DNA of 64,000 nt from Gymnodinialimonas sp. 57CJ19. Lineage in GTDB: Bacteria; Pseudomonadota; Alphaproteobacteria; Rhodobacterales; Rhodobacteraceae. The translations under genes were made by a program, and so were the position numbers. Location: contig NZ_CP151587.1 in the NCBI RefSeq assembly GCF_038396845.1, positions 718,001 to 782,000 of the forward strand. The letters are read 5' to 3'. The number at the start of each line of letters is the position of its first letter. Positions within the stretch are counted from its first letter, which is position 1. Below, in pieces: positions 9,276-20,750 of this stretch. The notes under the pieces were generated by a model, which was not told the origin of the DNA, searched no databases, and was given only the letters and a program-made list of their open reading frames with translations.

Positions 9276-10177
9276 TGGCCCGAGGTTCAGACAAACGCGG
9301 CCTTGGTCGGGGCCTTTCTGCCCTGATGGCAGATATCGAACCAAACACAGCTGCGGCATCTTCCGGCGAACAACCCGGTGGCGCACACCGTGGTGAGCGT
9401 CTTGTTCCGGTAGAACAGATCAGCCCAAACCCTGATCAGCCGCGTCGCAAGTTTTCGCAATCAGCGCTTGAAGAACTCGCAGCATCCATCCGCGAGAAGG
9501 GCATTATTCAACCCCTGATCCTGCGCCCTGATCCTGTCGACCAATCCCGCTTCCAAATCGTTGCCGGGGAACGTCGCTGGCGTGCCTCTCAGATCGCGCA
9601 AGTGCACAATCTCCCGGCAATTGTGCGTGAGCTCGACGACACAGAAGTCCTCGAAGTCGCAATTATCGAGAATATTCAGCGTGCGGACCTAAATGCCGTC
9701 GAAGAAGCGCAAGGTTATCGTCAATTGATGGAAAAATTCGGCCATACGCAGGAGCAGTTGGCGACCGCGATGGGCAAAAGCCGCAGCCATCTGGCCAATA
9801 CGATGCGCCTGCTTCAACTGCCCGACGAAATTCAAACCATGCTGCAAGACGGTCAATTGTCCCCCGGACATGCGAGGGCCCTCATTACTGCCGACGATCC
9901 GCTCACCCTGGCCCGCCGTGCGGCGAAAGAAGGCCTGTCCGTCCGAGACGTCGAGAAAGCCGCAAAGGCCCCACCAAAGGGCACAACATCCAAGTCGAAG
10001 TCTCAAAAGAAGACGAAGGACGCTGATACCCGAATTCTAGAAAGCGACCTTTCCAGAATTCTCGGCATGGGTGTCGTGATTGACCATGATACAGATGCGG
10101 GTGGTGGTAAATTGTCCATTAAATACAAAGATTTACAGCAACTGGATGATCTACTGCGTCTGTTGAATACGAACTAG
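9275..10177 (+). CDS. parB: Chromosome partitioning CTPase ParB
   Basis: A 300-aa ParB. Residues 41-60 contain ERLVPVEQISPNPDQPRRKF, and residues 98-104 the GERRWRA box that binds CTP and drives spreading. A helix-turn-helix region follows (EEQLATAMGKSRSHLANTMRLL-like segment near 160-185). A basic linker rich in KSKSQKK precedes the C-terminal dimerisation domain. Its parS targets lie upstream in mnmG and rsmG. It ends 3 bp from the convergent hemW stop. Confidence 0.96.
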   Translation: MARGSDKRGLGRGLSALMADIEPNTAAASSGEQPGGAHRGERLVPVEQISPNPDQPRRKFSQSALEELAASIREKGIIQPLILRPDPVDQSRFQIVAGERRWRASQIAQVHNLPAIVRELDDTEVLEVAIIENIQRADLNAVEEAQGYRQLMEKFGHTQEQLATAMGKSRSHLANTMRLLQLPDEIQTMLQDGQLSPGHARALITADDPLTLARRAAKEGLSVRDVEKAAKAPPKGTTSKSKSQKKTKDADTRILESDLSRILGMGVVIDHDTDAGGGKLSIKYKDLQQLDDLLRLLNTN

Positions 10178-10180
10178 GCA

Positions 10181-11341
10181 CTACGCTAGAAGCGCCCTCA
10201 AGACACCGTTCAAAACGGGCCGTCCGGACGCCGTCGCGATCAGCCGAGTTCCGTTTTGCTCGACTAAGCCCAAACCCACCAGTTCTCTGATCTTCTCGCG
10301 CGCGATCGGATCGCCATTCAGCACCGAGAACCGAGCCATGTCCGACCCCTCCGCCAACCTGAGGGACATCATCAAATACTCTTCTGCCTGCTCTCGCTTG
10401 CTCACTTCGGCGCGCAAACTCTCACCGGTTCCTGCGATAGATACAGCGTCCAACCATTTCTGCGGTTGCAGGTGGGTTTCCGTGGCAAACCGGCGCCCCT
10501 CCAAAGTGATGCGGCCATGGGCTCCGGGCCCGACGCCGGCATAGTCCCCAGCTCTCCAATAAACCAAATTGTGCCGAGATTGGCCGAAATCGGCTGCGTG
10601 GTTTGAGATCTCATAGGCTGGAAGCCCCGCCGCGCCGCATAAATCCTGCGTCAGATCATACATATCCGCGCTCAAATCTTCGCCCGGAAGCCCTCTCAAC
10701 CCACCCTTTGCATGACGCGCCCCGAATGCGGTTCCGGGCTCAATCGTCAGTTGGTAGAGCGACAAATGATCGGCCGCGAAGTCCAAGGCCTGCGCAAGCT
10801 CTGCCCGCCAATCATCAAGACTTTGTTCTTGGCGCGCATAGATCAGGTCGAAACTCACCCTCTCAAATGCATTGCGGGCCACGTCGACAGCGGCATAAGC
10901 CTCTTTCACGGAGTGGAGCCGCCCCAAACGCCGCAAATCGGCGTCATTCAGCGCCTGTATTCCCATGGAGACCCGGTTCACGCCCGCATCGCGATAGCCC
11001 GCGAACCGACCGGCTTCAACGGAAGAAGGGTTCGCTTCCAGCGTCACTTCCAGATCATTGGAAACGGGCCAAACCCGCCGAACAGTCTCGATAATGGCCG
11101 CAACGCTGCTCGGATCCATCAAGGATGGCGTACCACCCCCAAAGAACACGCTCCCAAGGGTGCGCCCCGGCAACTCAGCCCCCACACGCTCGATTTCGCT
11201 CAGGTAGGCGCGCAACCATGCGCTTTGGTCGATCTTCGCGGAAATATGGCTGTTAAAGTCGCAATAGGGACACTTCGCCTCGCAGAAAGGCCAGTGAATA
11301 TAGAGCCCAAAGCCCCCCTGCTGCCAATCAGGCGTCTCCAA
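10181..11341 (-). CDS. hemW: HemW-like radical SAM protein (heme chaperone; formerly HemN-like coproporphyrinogen oxidase)
   Basis: A 386-aa radical SAM protein. The cluster motif is CEAKCPYC (Cys20, Cys24, Cys27) in the HemW context GLYIHWPFCEAKCPYCDFNS. HemW proteins lack a residue pattern of true HemN and are regarded as heme-handling proteins. The likely start is TTG at 11341, overlapping the 3' end of rdgB by 14 bp; no Met codon lies between it and the cluster motif. It is the last gene of the rph-rdgB-hemW operon. Confidence 0.88.
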   Translation of the reverse strand: METPDWQQGGFGLYIHWPFCEAKCPYCDFNSHISAKIDQSAWLRAYLSEIERVGAELPGRTLGSVFFGGGTPSLMDPSSVAAIIETVRRVWPVSNDLEVTLEANPSSVEAGRFAGYRDAGVNRVSMGIQALNDADLRRLGRLHSVKEAYAAVDVARNAFERVSFDLIYARQEQSLDDWRAELAQALDFAADHLSLYQLTIEPGTAFGARHAKGGLRGLPGEDLSADMYDLTQDLCGAAGLPAYEISNHAADFGQSRHNLVYWRAGDYAGVGPGAHGRITLEGRRFATETHLQPQKWLDAVSIAGTGESLRAEVSKREQAEEYLMMSLRLAEGSDMARFSVLNGDPIAREKIRELVGLGLVEQNGTRLIATASGRPVLNGVLRALLA

Positions 11342-11939
11342 AGATCTTCACCAATTGCGCAACGGCCTTGGCGCGGTGGCTGATCTTGTTCTTTTCCCAC
11401 CGGTCCATCTCGCCGAACGTGATGTCATAGCCTTCGGGCTGGAAGATCGGATCGTACCCGTGCCCTTCTTCCCCGCGCATGGGCCAAACGACTTGGCCCT
11501 CCATCACACCGGGGAAGACCTCGTCGTGACCGTCGGGCCATGCCAAGACCAGCGTGCAGCAGAACCGCGCGGTGTGGGGGGCGGGGGCGTCAACTGCCTC
11601 CAACTCACGACGGGTCCGCTCCATCGCCATGACGAAGTCGCGCCCGTCGGGGGTTTCCGCCCAATCGGCGGTGTAAACGCCGGGGGCGCCACCCAAGGCG
11701 TCGATCTCGATCCCGCTATCGTCGCTAAGCGCAGGCAATCCGGTGGCCTGCGCCGCGGCATGCGCCTTGATCCGAGCGTTGCCCACAAAGGTTGTCTCGG
11801 TTTCTTCCGGTTCAGGCAGATCGTGATCGGCGGCACCCGTCACCTGGATGCCAAAAGGCTCCAGCAGATGCCGCATCTCTTCAAGTTTGCCCTGATTATG
11901 GGTCGCGATCAGCAGCCGATCACCGGAAAACCGCCGCAT
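11328..11939 (-). CDS. rdgB: XTP/dITP pyrophosphatase (non-canonical purine NTPase)
   Basis: A 203-aa HAM1-family enzyme that removes dITP, XTP and related deaminated nucleotides from the pool. Signatures are IATHNQGKLEEM near the N-terminus and SDDSGIEIDALGGAPGVYTA. Its ATG shares one base with the rph stop. The rph-rdgB-hemW order is common in alphaproteobacteria. Confidence 0.95.
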   Translation of the reverse strand: MRRFSGDRLLIATHNQGKLEEMRHLLEPFGIQVTGAADHDLPEPEETETTFVGNARIKAHAAAQATGLPALSDDSGIEIDALGGAPGVYTADWAETPDGRDFVMAMERTRRELEAVDAPAPHTARFCCTLVLAWPDGHDEVFPGVMEGQVVWPMRGEEGHGYDPIFQPEGYDITFGEMDRWEKNKISHRAKAVAQLVKIFGDA

Positions 11940-12652
11940 CAGGACGTCGCCGCCGCCTGGGCTTTCACCAGCTCTGCGATGCCCTTTTCAGCCAAGCCAT
12001 AGAGCGCGTTGAACTCATCACGAGAGAACGTCGCGCCTTCTGCGCTGGCCTGCAATTCCACAACCTGGCCCGCGCCGGTCATGATGAAGTTGCCGTCGGT
12101 TCCCGCCTCGGAATCCTCTGGATAATCAAGGTCCAGAACGGGCTGGCCCGCGTAGATGCCACAGGAAACCGCCGCGATGTGGTCGATAATCGGGTCGGTT
12201 ACAAGCTCGCCGGATTTCAACAGCTTGTTCACGGCCAACCGCAAAGCAACCCAACCGCCGGTGATGGAGGCGCAGCGCGTGCCGCCGTCGGCTTGGATCA
12301 CGTCGCAATCCACAGTAATCTGGCGTTCGCCGAGGGCCGAGCGATCAATTCCCGCGCGCAAAGACCGTCCGATCAAGCGTTGGATTTCTTGGGTCCGGCC
12401 AGATTGCTTGCCAGCTGCGGACTCGCGTCGCATCCGGGTGTGCGTCGCGCGGGGCAACATGCCGTATTCCGCCGTGACCCAGCCGAGGCCGGAATTCTTC
12501 AGGAACGGCGGCACGCGGGCCTCGAGCGTGGCGGTGCACAACACGTGCGTATCGCCGCAACGGATCATGCATGACCCTTCCGCGTGGCGGGTTACGTCGG
12601 TCTCGATGGAAATGTCGCGCATTTCATCTAGGTTTCGGCCGGAAGGACGCAT
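11939..12652 (-). CDS. rph: Ribonuclease PH
   Basis: A 237-aa phosphorolytic 3'-5' exoribonuclease that trims tRNA 3' ends. It starts [20 protein letters not shown] and contains [21 protein letters not shown], both diagnostic of RNase PH. It is transcribed divergently from hrcA across a 100-bp gap in which I see no CIRCE element. A possible but weak promoter pair on the minus strand (TTGCGA, then TATCCC) lies in that gap. Confidence 0.96.
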   Translation of the reverse strand: MRPSGRNLDEMRDISIETDVTRHAEGSCMIRCGDTHVLCTATLEARVPPFLKNSGLGWVTAEYGMLPRATHTRMRRESAAGKQSGRTQEIQRLIGRSLRAGIDRSALGERQITVDCDVIQADGGTRCASITGGWVALRLAVNKLLKSGELVTDPIIDHIAAVSCGIYAGQPVLDLDYPEDSEAGTDGNFIMTGAGQVVELQASAEGATFSRDEFNALYGLAEKGIAELVKAQAAATS

Positions 12653-12752
12653 AAATATCTCCTGATACTGTTGCCATCGGGATAGTCCGGCGCAGTGTCA
12701 TTTCGCAACCCCGAAGGCCCAGAACCTGCCAACAACGTGACGGTATCGCTTT

Positions 12753-13817
12753 ATGACGGACCAAGGCAAAATGCTTGAAGACCTTAACGATCGCTCGCGC
12801 GAGGTGTTTCGCCGTGTGGTAGAGGGATATTTGGAAACCGGCGCCCCTGTAGGGTCGCGCACGCTGACGCGCACCCTGACCGAAAAGGTCTCAGCCGCCA
12901 CGATCCGCAACACGATGCAGGATCTTGAGTATATGGGTCTGCTCGACAGCCCTCATACCTCGGCCGGGCGTTTGCCAACGCAGCAGGGGCTGCGCATGTT
13001 CGTGGATGGGTTTCTGGAGGTCGGCGATCTGTCGAAAGACGATAAGCAAGCGCTGGATGATACCTTGGGGGACAATGCCTCGGACGTCTCTGGCCTGCTG
13101 GATAGGGTCGGTTCTGCCCTGTCGTCCGCCACCCACGGGGCCAGCCTTGTGCTGACGCCCAAGCGCGAAGCGCCCATTCAGCACATCGAGTTTGTGACCC
13201 TGTCCGCCACGCAATCTCTGGTCGTGTTGGTGTTCTCGGATGGTCATGTGGAGAACCGTATTTTCACCCCGCCCGCTGGCATGACCCAAAGCGCCATGCG
13301 GGAAGCCGCGAATTTCCTGAATGCGCGGATCGAGGGGCAAACCGTCAGCTCCATCCGTACCCAGCTAGAGGCCGATATCGAAACCCGCCGCCGCGAGATT
13401 GATGATTTGGCGTCCGGCCTGATCGATTCGGGGCTCGCGGTATGGGACGGCACGGGTGACAATTCCGCTCGACTGATCGTGCGGGGGCGTTCGAATCTGT
13501 TGTCCGACACTCAGGAATCCGAGGATCTGGACCGCATCAGACAGCTCTTTGATGACCTTGAACGCAAGCGGGACATCACCGAATTCCTTGAATTGACCGA
13601 AGACGGCGACGGTGTGCGCATTTTCATTGGCTCAGAGAACAAGTTGTTCTCACTTTCGGGTTCCTCTCTGGTGGTCTCTCCCTATATGAACTCTGATCGA
13701 AAGATCGTCGGAGCTGTCGGGGTCATAGGGCCCACCCGGTTGAACTACGGGCGCATCGTTCCGATTGTAGATTACACAGCGCAGCTGGTTGGACGGCTAA
13801 TTTCCGACCGGTCCTGA
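12753..13817 (+). CDS. hrcA: Heat-inducible transcription repressor HrcA
   Basis: A 354-aa repressor with an N-terminal winged-helix domain (LNDRSREVFRRVVEGYLETG, then KVSAATIRNTMQDLEYMGLL and SPHTSAGRLPT) and a GAF-like C-terminal domain. HrcA binds CIRCE elements at groE-type promoters. No CIRCE (TTAGCACTC-N9-GAGTGCTAA) is visible in front of this gene or of dnaK, so its targets are probably elsewhere. grpE follows 23 bp downstream. Confidence 0.95.
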   Translation: MTDQGKMLEDLNDRSREVFRRVVEGYLETGAPVGSRTLTRTLTEKVSAATIRNTMQDLEYMGLLDSPHTSAGRLPTQQGLRMFVDGFLEVGDLSKDDKQALDDTLGDNASDVSGLLDRVGSALSSATHGASLVLTPKREAPIQHIEFVTLSATQSLVVLVFSDGHVENRIFTPPAGMTQSAMREAANFLNARIEGQTVSSIRTQLEADIETRRREIDDLASGLIDSGLAVWDGTGDNSARLIVRGRSNLLSDTQESEDLDRIRQLFDDLERKRDITEFLELTEDGDGVRIFIGSENKLFSLSGSSLVVSPYMNSDRKIVGAVGVIGPTRLNYGRIVPIVDYTAQLVGRLISDRS

Positions 13818-13840
13818 GCGGCCAGTACCAAGAGGGTAAT

Positions 13841-14407
13841 ATGGGCGAGAGAGAAGACGAATTCTTTGAAGATGAACACGCGGACGACCACGAACCTGCT
13901 GAGGTTTCTTTGGCGACCGAGGATACATCTGGCGTGGATGAAGTGATCGCGGGCCTGGAGGCCGAGCGTGACGAACTGCGTGACCGCATGTTGCGGGCGA
14001 TGGCCGAAGCGGAGAACATGCGCAAGCGTGCCGACCGTGACCGTCGTGAGGCCGAGCAATATGGCGGCTCCAAGCTGTCGCGCGATTTGCTGCCTGTCTA
14101 CGACAACATGCGCCGCGCATTGGACGCGGCCGATGATGCAACCCGCGAAGCCGCCAGCGGCTTGGTGGAAGGGGTCGAGCTGACCATGAGAGAGCTGATC
14201 ACCATCTTTGGAAAGCACGGCATCGTGCCCGTGGTGCCCGAAGTCGGCGATCGCTTCAACGCGCAGGAACATGAGGCGATGTTTGAAGCCCCCGTTCCCG
14301 GCACCAAAGCGGGCGACATCATCCAAGTGATGACCGAGGGCTTTTTGCTCCACGACCGTCTTTTGCGTCCGGCGCAGGTTGGCGTGTCCTCTACGCCTGC
14401 GAGCTAA
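13841..14407 (+). CDS. grpE: DnaK nucleotide-exchange factor GrpE
   Basis: A 188-aa co-chaperone. After an acidic N-terminal tail (EDEFFEDEHADDHEP) there is a long coiled-coil helix (residues about 40-90, including RMLRAMAEAENMRKRADRD), then the GrpE beta domain with GDRFNAQEHEAMFEAP. It forms an operon with hrcA, and ends 3 bp before the convergent mutS stop. Confidence 0.95.
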   Translation: MGEREDEFFEDEHADDHEPAEVSLATEDTSGVDEVIAGLEAERDELRDRMLRAMAEAENMRKRADRDRREAEQYGGSKLSRDLLPVYDNMRRALDAADDATREAASGLVEGVELTMRELITIFGKHGIVPVVPEVGDRFNAQEHEAMFEAPVPGTKAGDIIQVMTEGFLLHDRLLRPAQVGVSSTPAS

Positions 14408-14410
14408 GGC

Positions 14411-17047
14411 CTAATCGCTTATTTGGGCCTTTAGCTCATAGAGCAAATTCAATGCCTCACGCGCCGTCATCTCATCGGGATGTACGGCGCGTAGTTTTTC
14501 TTCGACCTCGCTTGGGGTCGAAGGCTTGGGCGCCGGGGCCGGCATCATGGCGAACAGGGGCAAATCGTCGATGACGGCTTTGCGCTCGCCTCCCTCTCGT
14601 TCACCTTTTTCCAGCGCGTCCAGCACGATCTGCGCCCGGGCGATGACGGTGTCGGGCAAGCCCGCCAATTTGGCGACCTGCACCCCGTAGGACCGATCCG
14701 CGGCACCTTCCTTGACTTCGTGGAGGAAGATCACCTCTCCGTCCCATTCCTTCACGGCCATCGTCGCGTTGCTCAGCCCGTCCAGTTTCGCGGCCAGCGA
14801 CGTCATCTCGTGATAGTGGGTGGCGAACAAAGCGCGGCAGCCATTGGTTTCGTGCAAATGCTCCAGCGTGGCCCAGGCGATCGACAGGCCATCATAGGTG
14901 GCCGTGCCGCGCCCAATTTCATCCAGGATCACCAAAGCGCGGTCGTCGGCTTGATTCAGGATCGTGGCGGTTTCCACCATTTCGACCATGAAGGTAGAGC
15001 GTCCCCGCGCCAAATCATCGGACGCGCCGACGCGGCTGAATACCTGGCTCACCAGCCCGATTTTCGCACGTCGGGCCGGCACGAAGCTGCCGATTTGTGC
15101 CATAATGGCGAGCAGCGCGTTTTGCCGAAGGTACGTCGATTTACCAGCCATGTTCGGCCCGGTCAGCAGGGTGATCGCCGCACCGGTATCGGCGCTGAGG
15201 TCGCAATCGTTTGCCACGAAAGGGGCACCGTCTTTGGCCAGGGCGGCTTCCACGACCGGATGGCGCGCGGCCTCAATCACGAAGGCGCGATCCTCGGTCA
15301 TTTCGGGCTGGGTCCAGTCGCCCTCTCGGGCACGGCGGGCAAGGGCGGCGGCAAGGTCCAATTCGGCCAGGCCACGGGCAGCCTCTCCGATCTGATCCTG
15401 CACTTCCAGGATCGCGTCCCGGAGCGATTGGAACAGGGTCTTCTCAATCTCTAACGCGCGGTTGCCAGCATTGAGGATCTTCGTTTCCAACTCGGACAAT
15501 TCAACCGTCGTGAAGCGCACTTGGTTGGCGGTCGTCTGGCGATGAATGAAGCGTTCAGACAGCGGCGGGTTAAGCATCTTTTCGGCGTGGGTCGCCGTCG
15601 TCTCAATGAAGTACCCCAGCACGTTGTTGTGCTTGATTTTCAAGGCGCTCACGCCCGTCGCCTCACTATATTCGGCCTGCATCGTGGCAATCACGCTACG
15701 CCCCTCATCGCGCAGGGTACGGGCCTCGTCCAGTTCGGCGTGGTAGCCGGTAGCGATGATCCCGCCGTCACGCAATTGCACGGGCGGCTCGGCCACAAGG
15801 GCGGCATCTAGCAGAGCGCAGAGGCTATCGTGTCCCTTCAATTTCGCAGCGGCCTCGGCCAGCAACGGCGGTAGGTCCACGGTGCTGATCTTGGCGCAGA
15901 GGTGCTCTGCCCCCAAAAGCCCGTCGCGAATGGCTGACAAGTCGCGGGGGCCGCCCCGGTCAAGCGCCAGCCGTGAAAGGGCGCGGTCAAGGTCCGGAAT
16001 GCGGCGCAGTTCGGCCTCCAGATCGTCTCTAACCAGCGTGTCAGTCACGAAAAACGCCACGGCTGCATGGCGTTCGCGGATCACGTTCAGATCGGTGGAA
16101 GGGCCGGTCAGGCGGCGTTCCAGCAGCCGTGCGCCGCCCGCCGTTTGGGTGCGATCCATGACAGACAGAAGCGAATTCGCCCGCCCGCCGGACAAGGCGT
16201 GGGTCAGCTCCAGATTACGGCGCGTGGCGGTATCGAGTTGCAACAAACGGTCCGCCGACTGTTGGCGCGGCGCGCGCAGTAAGGGCAGGGCGCCTTTTTG
16301 CGTCAATTCCAGATAATCAATCAGCGCACCCATGGCCGAAATCTCGGCCCGTGCGAAACTGCCGAAACCCTCCAGTGTGGTCACGCCGAACAGGTCGATC
16401 AGGCGCTTTTCAGCGGAGGCGCTGTCAAAGGAGCCGGGCGACAAAGGCGTGACCGCCGCGCCTAGTTCTACGATTGCATCCTGCCGCGCGATGTCCAAGC
16501 CGTCCGAGACCAGGACCTCTCTGGGGGAAAGTCGCGCCAGTTCGGGCCCAAGACGCACGGCGGGGCAGCGCATCACCCGGAAATCACCGGTGGAAATATC
16601 GCACCACGCCAGTGCCCCTTCGCCGCGCACATCGGCAAAGGCGGCCAGATAATTGTGCCTCCGTGCGTCAAGCAGCGTGTCTTCTGTCAGGGTGCCGGGG
16701 GTGACAAGGCGCACGACTTCACGTCGAACCACAGCCTTGGAGCCGCCGCGCTTCTTGGCGGTGGCGGGGTCTTCCATCTGCTCGCAAATGCCCACGCGAA
16801 AGCCCTTGCGGATCAACGTCAGCAGGTAGCTTTCAGACGAATGGGCGGGGACGCCACACATGGCGATATCGTCGCCGTTATGTTTGCCACGCTTGGTCAA
16901 CGCGATGTCCAACGCCTCGGCTGCGGCGACCGCATCGTCGAAGAACATCTCGTAGAAGTCGCCCATCCGGTAGAACAGCAACGCATCGGGATGCTGTGCC
17001 TTGATCTCCAGATATTGCGCCATCATCGGCGTCACTTGCGCGTTCAT
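14411..17047 (-). CDS. mutS: DNA mismatch repair ATPase MutS
   Basis: An 878-aa MutS. The mismatch-contact Phe-Tyr-Glu lies in [12 protein letters not shown] (residues 28-39). The ABC-type ATPase has Walker [10 protein letters not shown] near residue 630 and Walker [17 protein letters not shown] near 705. A longer in-frame stretch exists upstream, but the ATG at 17047 begins just before the conserved domain, so I use it. It is divergent from maeB across 111 bp. Confidence 0.95.
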   Translation of the reverse strand: MNAQVTPMMAQYLEIKAQHPDALLFYRMGDFYEMFFDDAVAAAEALDIALTKRGKHNGDDIAMCGVPAHSSESYLLTLIRKGFRVGICEQMEDPATAKKRGGSKAVVRREVVRLVTPGTLTEDTLLDARRHNYLAAFADVRGEGALAWCDISTGDFRVMRCPAVRLGPELARLSPREVLVSDGLDIARQDAIVELGAAVTPLSPGSFDSASAEKRLIDLFGVTTLEGFGSFARAEISAMGALIDYLELTQKGALPLLRAPRQQSADRLLQLDTATRRNLELTHALSGGRANSLLSVMDRTQTAGGARLLERRLTGPSTDLNVIRERHAAVAFFVTDTLVRDDLEAELRRIPDLDRALSRLALDRGGPRDLSAIRDGLLGAEHLCAKISTVDLPPLLAEAAAKLKGHDSLCALLDAALVAEPPVQLRDGGIIATGYHAELDEARTLRDEGRSVIATMQAEYSEATGVSALKIKHNNVLGYFIETTATHAEKMLNPPLSERFIHRQTTANQVRFTTVELSELETKILNAGNRALEIEKTLFQSLRDAILEVQDQIGEAARGLAELDLAAALARRAREGDWTQPEMTEDRAFVIEAARHPVVEAALAKDGAPFVANDCDLSADTGAAITLLTGPNMAGKSTYLRQNALLAIMAQIGSFVPARRAKIGLVSQVFSRVGASDDLARGRSTFMVEMVETATILNQADDRALVILDEIGRGTATYDGLSIAWATLEHLHETNGCRALFATHYHEMTSLAAKLDGLSNATMAVKEWDGEVIFLHEVKEGAADRSYGVQVAKLAGLPDTVIARAQIVLDALEKGEREGGERKAVIDDLPLFAMMPAPAPKPSTPSEVEEKLRAVHPDEMTAREALNLLYELKAQISD

Positions 17048-17158
17048 ATCAGCACTCCCCACGGGCAAATCTATACGAACCCGAGGGGCAGTTTGAAGCG
17101 CAATCGGTTGCCCAATTCGACGAGGCGCGGTTAAGTTATCTTGTTCAGGGAGAAACCA

Positions 17159-19423
17159 ATGGCCGATAAACAAAAAGTCACGCGCGAAGAGGCGCTCGCC
17201 TACCATCTGGGGCCGCAGCCCGGGAAGATTGATATCAACGCCTCTACCGCGATGGCGACGCAACGCGACCTGTCTTTGGCCTATTCGCCGGGTGTTGCCG
17301 TCCCTTGTGAGGTGATCGCCGAAAACCCAGAGACAGCCTACGATTACACCACCAAAGGCAACATGGTGGCGGTGATATCCAACGGGACGGCGGTGCTGGG
17401 GTTGGGCAACCTCGGGGCGCTGGCCTCAAAACCGGTGATGGAAGGGAAAGCGGTTCTTTTCAAACGGTTCGCGGACGTAAACTCCATTGATATTGAGCTC
17501 GACACCGAGGACGTCGATGAGTTCGTGAACGCTGTGAAGTTGATGGGACCGTCCTTTGGGGGGATCAACCTGGAGGATATCAAAGCGCCCGAATGCTTCA
17601 TGATCGAGCAACAGCTGAAAGAGCTGATGGACATCCCCGTATTCCACGACGACCAGCACGGAACCGCGGTGATCTGCGCCGCCGGATTGATTAATGCGCT
17701 GCATATCAGCGGGAAGAAGATCGAGGATTGCCGGATCGTTCTGAATGGGGCGGGTGCGGCTGGAATCGCCTGCATCGAGCTGTTGAAAAGCATGGGTGCT
17801 CGGCAAGAAAATTGTATCGTTTGCGACACTAAGGGCGTTATTTATCAAGGCCGTACCGATGGTATGAACCAATGGAAATCGGCCCATGCCGTCACCACGA
17901 AACTGCGCACGCTGGAAGAGGCGATGGAAGGCGCGGATGTGTTTCTTGGGGTCTCGGCCAAGGGTGCTGTGACGCCCGAGATGGTCAAGGCGATGAACGA
18001 TAACCCGGTGATCTTCGCGATGGCGAACCCGGACCCCGAGATTACGCCAGAAGAGGCCCACGCGGTGCGCGCCGATGCGATTGTGGCTACTGGACGTTCG
18101 GATTACCCGAACCAGGTGAACAACGTTCTTGGGTTTCCCTACCTGTTCCGGGGTGCGCTTGATGTCCATGCCCGCGCGATCAACGACGAGATGAAGATCG
18201 CCTGCGCCAACGCTTTGGCCGAATTGGCTCGGGAAGATGTGCCGGACGAAGTGGCGATGGCCTATGGACGTAAGCTCAGCTTTGGGCGCGACTACATCAT
18301 TCCCACGCCGTTTGACCCAAGGCTAATTTACACGATTCCACCGGCTGTTGCGCAGGCGGGCATGGATACGGGCGCCGCCCGGCGGCCGATCATTGATTTG
18401 GACGGATATGCCAAGGATTTGCAGGCGCGGATGGATCCCACATCCTCGATCCTCCAAGGCGTCTATGCGCGGGCGCGAAACGCTCAGGCCCGGATGATCT
18501 TTGCCGAGGGTGACGATCCTCGCGTCCTGCGCGCGGCGGTGGCCTATCAACGCCAAGGGCTGGGCCGTGCGTTGGTTGTGGGCCGAGACAACGACGTGAA
18601 GGAAAAGTTGGAAAGTGTGGGCCTTGGCGATGCGGCGCGAGAGCTGGAAATCGTTAACGCCGCCAACACACGCCATTTGGAAACCTACAAGGATTTTCTC
18701 TACGACCGGCTTCAACGTAAAGGCTTTGACCGCACGGATATTCACCGCCTCGCGGCCCGTGATCGCCATGTCTTTGCCTCTCTCATGCTGGCTCACGGGC
18801 ACGGCGACGGGATGCTGACAGGGGCCACCCGAAAATCTGCGCAAGCGCTTGAGATGGTGGGCAAGGTTTTTGACGCTAAGGCTGAAGACGGCGCCGTTGG
18901 TGTCACGGCGTTGCTGCATAAGGGCAAGATCGTTCTGATCGGCGATACGTTGGTGCATGAATGGCCATCGGACACCGATATGGCCCTGATCGCCGAACGG
19001 GGCGCGCAGGTGGCCAGGGGGCTGGGGCTGGAGCCGAGGGTCGCCTTCGTTAGCTTCTCTACCTTCGGATACCCGGTGTCCGAGCGGGCCGAAAAGATGC
19101 ACCGTGCGCCGGCAGTGCTGGACGAGAAGGGCGTCGATTTCGAATATGACGGAGAGATGACCGTAGACGTGGCGTTGAACCCGGCGGTGATGGCGCAGTA
19201 TCCGTTCCAGCGCCTGAGCGGCCCTGCCAACGTGCTGGTGGTTCCCGCGCGGCACTCGGCGTCGATCAGTGTGAAGCTGATGCAGGAAATGGCGGGTGCC
19301 ACGGTGATCGGGCCGATCCTGACGGGTCTCGATCGGCCGGTTCAGATCGCCTCCACGGTCAGCACAGCCAATGACATTCTGAACATGGCGGTCATGGCGG
19401 CCTGTGAGATCGGGCGGACCTGA
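17159..19423 (+). CDS. maeB: NADP-dependent malic enzyme with C-terminal phosphotransacetylase-like domain
   Basis: A 754-aa MaeB-type protein. Residues about 1-420 are malic enzyme ([25 protein letters not shown], then a [13 protein letters not shown] nucleotide-binding turn). About 430-754 resemble phosphate acetyltransferase ([19 protein letters not shown]). It decarboxylates malate to pyruvate with NADP; the C-terminal domain is usually regulatory and acetyl-CoA responsive. The ATG at 17159 has AGGGAG upstream and is preferred over a TTG six codons earlier. A strong hairpin terminator follows. Confidence 0.94.
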   Translation: MADKQKVTREEALAYHLGPQPGKIDINASTAMATQRDLSLAYSPGVAVPCEVIAENPETAYDYTTKGNMVAVISNGTAVLGLGNLGALASKPVMEGKAVLFKRFADVNSIDIELDTEDVDEFVNAVKLMGPSFGGINLEDIKAPECFMIEQQLKELMDIPVFHDDQHGTAVICAAGLINALHISGKKIEDCRIVLNGAGAAGIACIELLKSMGARQENCIVCDTKGVIYQGRTDGMNQWKSAHAVTTKLRTLEEAMEGADVFLGVSAKGAVTPEMVKAMNDNPVIFAMANPDPEITPEEAHAVRADAIVATGRSDYPNQVNNVLGFPYLFRGALDVHARAINDEMKIACANALAELAREDVPDEVAMAYGRKLSFGRDYIIPTPFDPRLIYTIPPAVAQAGMDTGAARRPIIDLDGYAKDLQARMDPTSSILQGVYARARNAQARMIFAEGDDPRVLRAAVAYQRQGLGRALVVGRDNDVKEKLESVGLGDAARELEIVNAANTRHLETYKDFLYDRLQRKGFDRTDIHRLAARDRHVFASLMLAHGHGDGMLTGATRKSAQALEMVGKVFDAKAEDGAVGVTALLHKGKIVLIGDTLVHEWPSDTDMALIAERGAQVARGLGLEPRVAFVSFSTFGYPVSERAEKMHRAPAVLDEKGVDFEYDGEMTVDVALNPAVMAQYPFQRLSGPANVLVVPARHSASISVKLMQEMAGATVIGPILTGLDRPVQIASTVSTANDILNMAVMAACEIGRT

Positions 19424-19461
19424 CGCCACATCTTCTCACAAAAATAGGACCACTGCGAAGA

Positions 19462-19491
19462 AAAGGCCCCCGGAGCAATCCGAGGGCCTTT
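19462..19491. terminator. Bidirectional rho-independent terminator between maeB and dnaJ
   Basis: An inverted repeat with arms AAAGGCCCCCGGA and TCCGAGGGCCTTT around a GCAA loop, one internal mismatch. The A-rich left flank and T-rich right end let it work for both maeB (+) and dnaJ (-), which converge here. Confidence 0.85.
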
Positions 19492-19526
19492 GATGAGTGG
19501 TTAGAGAAGGCGCAATGCCTGGTCGA

Positions 19527-20681
19527 TCATTCTTTGATCGTGTCCCAGAACTTCTTCACCTTGTCGAAGAAGCCCGTGGCGTTCGGGTTGTTGGTCTTTT
19601 TGCAGCTCTCTTCAAACTGTTTCAACAATTCCCGCTGATCTCCGGTCAGGTTCACCGGGGTCTCGACCATCAGCTCGATATACATCTCACCCACACCGGG
19701 GCCGCGCAGCGCGGGCATACCCTTGCCACGCAGGCGCATTTGGCGACCCGATTGCGAGCCTTCGGGCACGCGCACACGGGACCGGCCGCCATCGATGCTT
19801 GGCACTTCGATCTCTCCGCCCAATGCGGCCGAGGCCATGGAGACCGGGACGCGGCAGAACAGGTCCAGACCATCGCGCTGGAACAACGCGTGTTCCTGCA
19901 CCTCGATGAAGATGTAAAGATCACCGGTCGGACCGCCGCGCAGACCTGCTTCGCCTTCGCCGGACAGACGAATGCGCGTGCCGGTTTCAACGCCCGCAGG
20001 AATGTTCACGCTAAGGGCGCGGTCTTTTTCCTGACGGCCCGCGCCACCACAGGTGCGGCAGGGGTTCTTGATGATCTGACCCAGACCGGAACAGGTTGGG
20101 CAGGTGCGTTCAACGGTGAAGAAGCCCTGTTGCGCGCGAACCTTACCCATCCCCGAACACGTGGGGCATCCGGTGGGTTCTGCGCCCGCCTCGGACCCGG
20201 TGCCATCACAGGACTCACACGGTACCGAAGACGGCACGGTGATCGTTTTGGTGAGACCGTGAAAGGCATCCTCCAAAGAGATCGAGAGGTTATAGCGCAG
20301 GTCAGAGCCACGCGTCGCCTGAGTGCGCGCGCCGCCCGGACGGCCCCGCTGGCCCCCCATAAAATCACCGAAGAGATCTTCAAACACGTCCGAGAAAGCA
20401 GAGGCGAAGTCGCCTTGCCCTTGGCCGCCGCCCCGCGGACCGCCCGCCATGCCACCATCAAAAGCAGAGTGGCCAAAGCGATCGTAGGCTGCCTTTTTGT
20501 CGGCATCCTTCAGAACATCATAGGCTTCATTTGCTTCTTTGAACTGCGCTTCAGCTTCTGGATTGTCAGAGTTACGGTCGGGGTGAAGTTCTTTCGCTTT
20601 CTTGCGATAGCCCTTCTTGATCTCATCGGCACTCGCGCCTTTGGAGACGCCGAGCACCTCGTAATAATCGCGTTTTGCCAT
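19527..20681 (-). CDS. dnaJ: Molecular chaperone DnaJ (Hsp40)
   Basis: A 384-aa type I J-protein: J domain with HPD at residues 33-35, Gly/Phe-rich region ([15 protein letters not shown]), zinc-binding domain with four CxxCxGxG-type repeats starting at CESCDGTG, and substrate-binding C-terminal domains. It stimulates DnaK ATPase. I use the ATG at 20681 ([15 protein letters not shown]), not the upstream in-frame codon. It lies 69 bp after dnaK, separated by a stem-loop. Confidence 0.96.
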   Translation of the reverse strand: MAKRDYYEVLGVSKGASADEIKKGYRKKAKELHPDRNSDNPEAEAQFKEANEAYDVLKDADKKAAYDRFGHSAFDGGMAGGPRGGGQGQGDFASAFSDVFEDLFGDFMGGQRGRPGGARTQATRGSDLRYNLSISLEDAFHGLTKTITVPSSVPCESCDGTGSEAGAEPTGCPTCSGMGKVRAQQGFFTVERTCPTCSGLGQIIKNPCRTCGGAGRQEKDRALSVNIPAGVETGTRIRLSGEGEAGLRGGPTGDLYIFIEVQEHALFQRDGLDLFCRVPVSMASAALGGEIEVPSIDGGRSRVRVPEGSQSGRQMRLRGKGMPALRGPGVGEMYIELMVETPVNLTGDQRELLKQFEESCKKTNNPNATGFFDKVKKFWDTIKE

Positions 20682-20705
20682 GATTTTCCCTTTCGGAAAC
20701 ACACG

Positions 20706-20732
20706 AGCCGGGCGGGGTTAAGCCGCCCGGCT
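20706..20732 (-). terminator. Intercistronic hairpin between dnaK and dnaJ
   Basis: A perfect 10-bp GC-rich stem (AGCCGGGCGG / CCGCCCGGCT) with a 7-nt loop. On the dnaK-dnaJ transcript the flank after the stem is CGTGTGTTTCC, not a strong U run, so it is more likely an attenuator or RNA-stability element that lowers dnaJ relative to dnaK than a full terminator. Confidence 0.6.
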
Positions 20733-20750
20733 GCATGGGTTCTATCGCGC

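Noticed and set aside
12653..12752. CIRCE operator in front of hrcA
   Set aside because: No TTAGCACTC...GAGTGCTAA pair is present in the gap.
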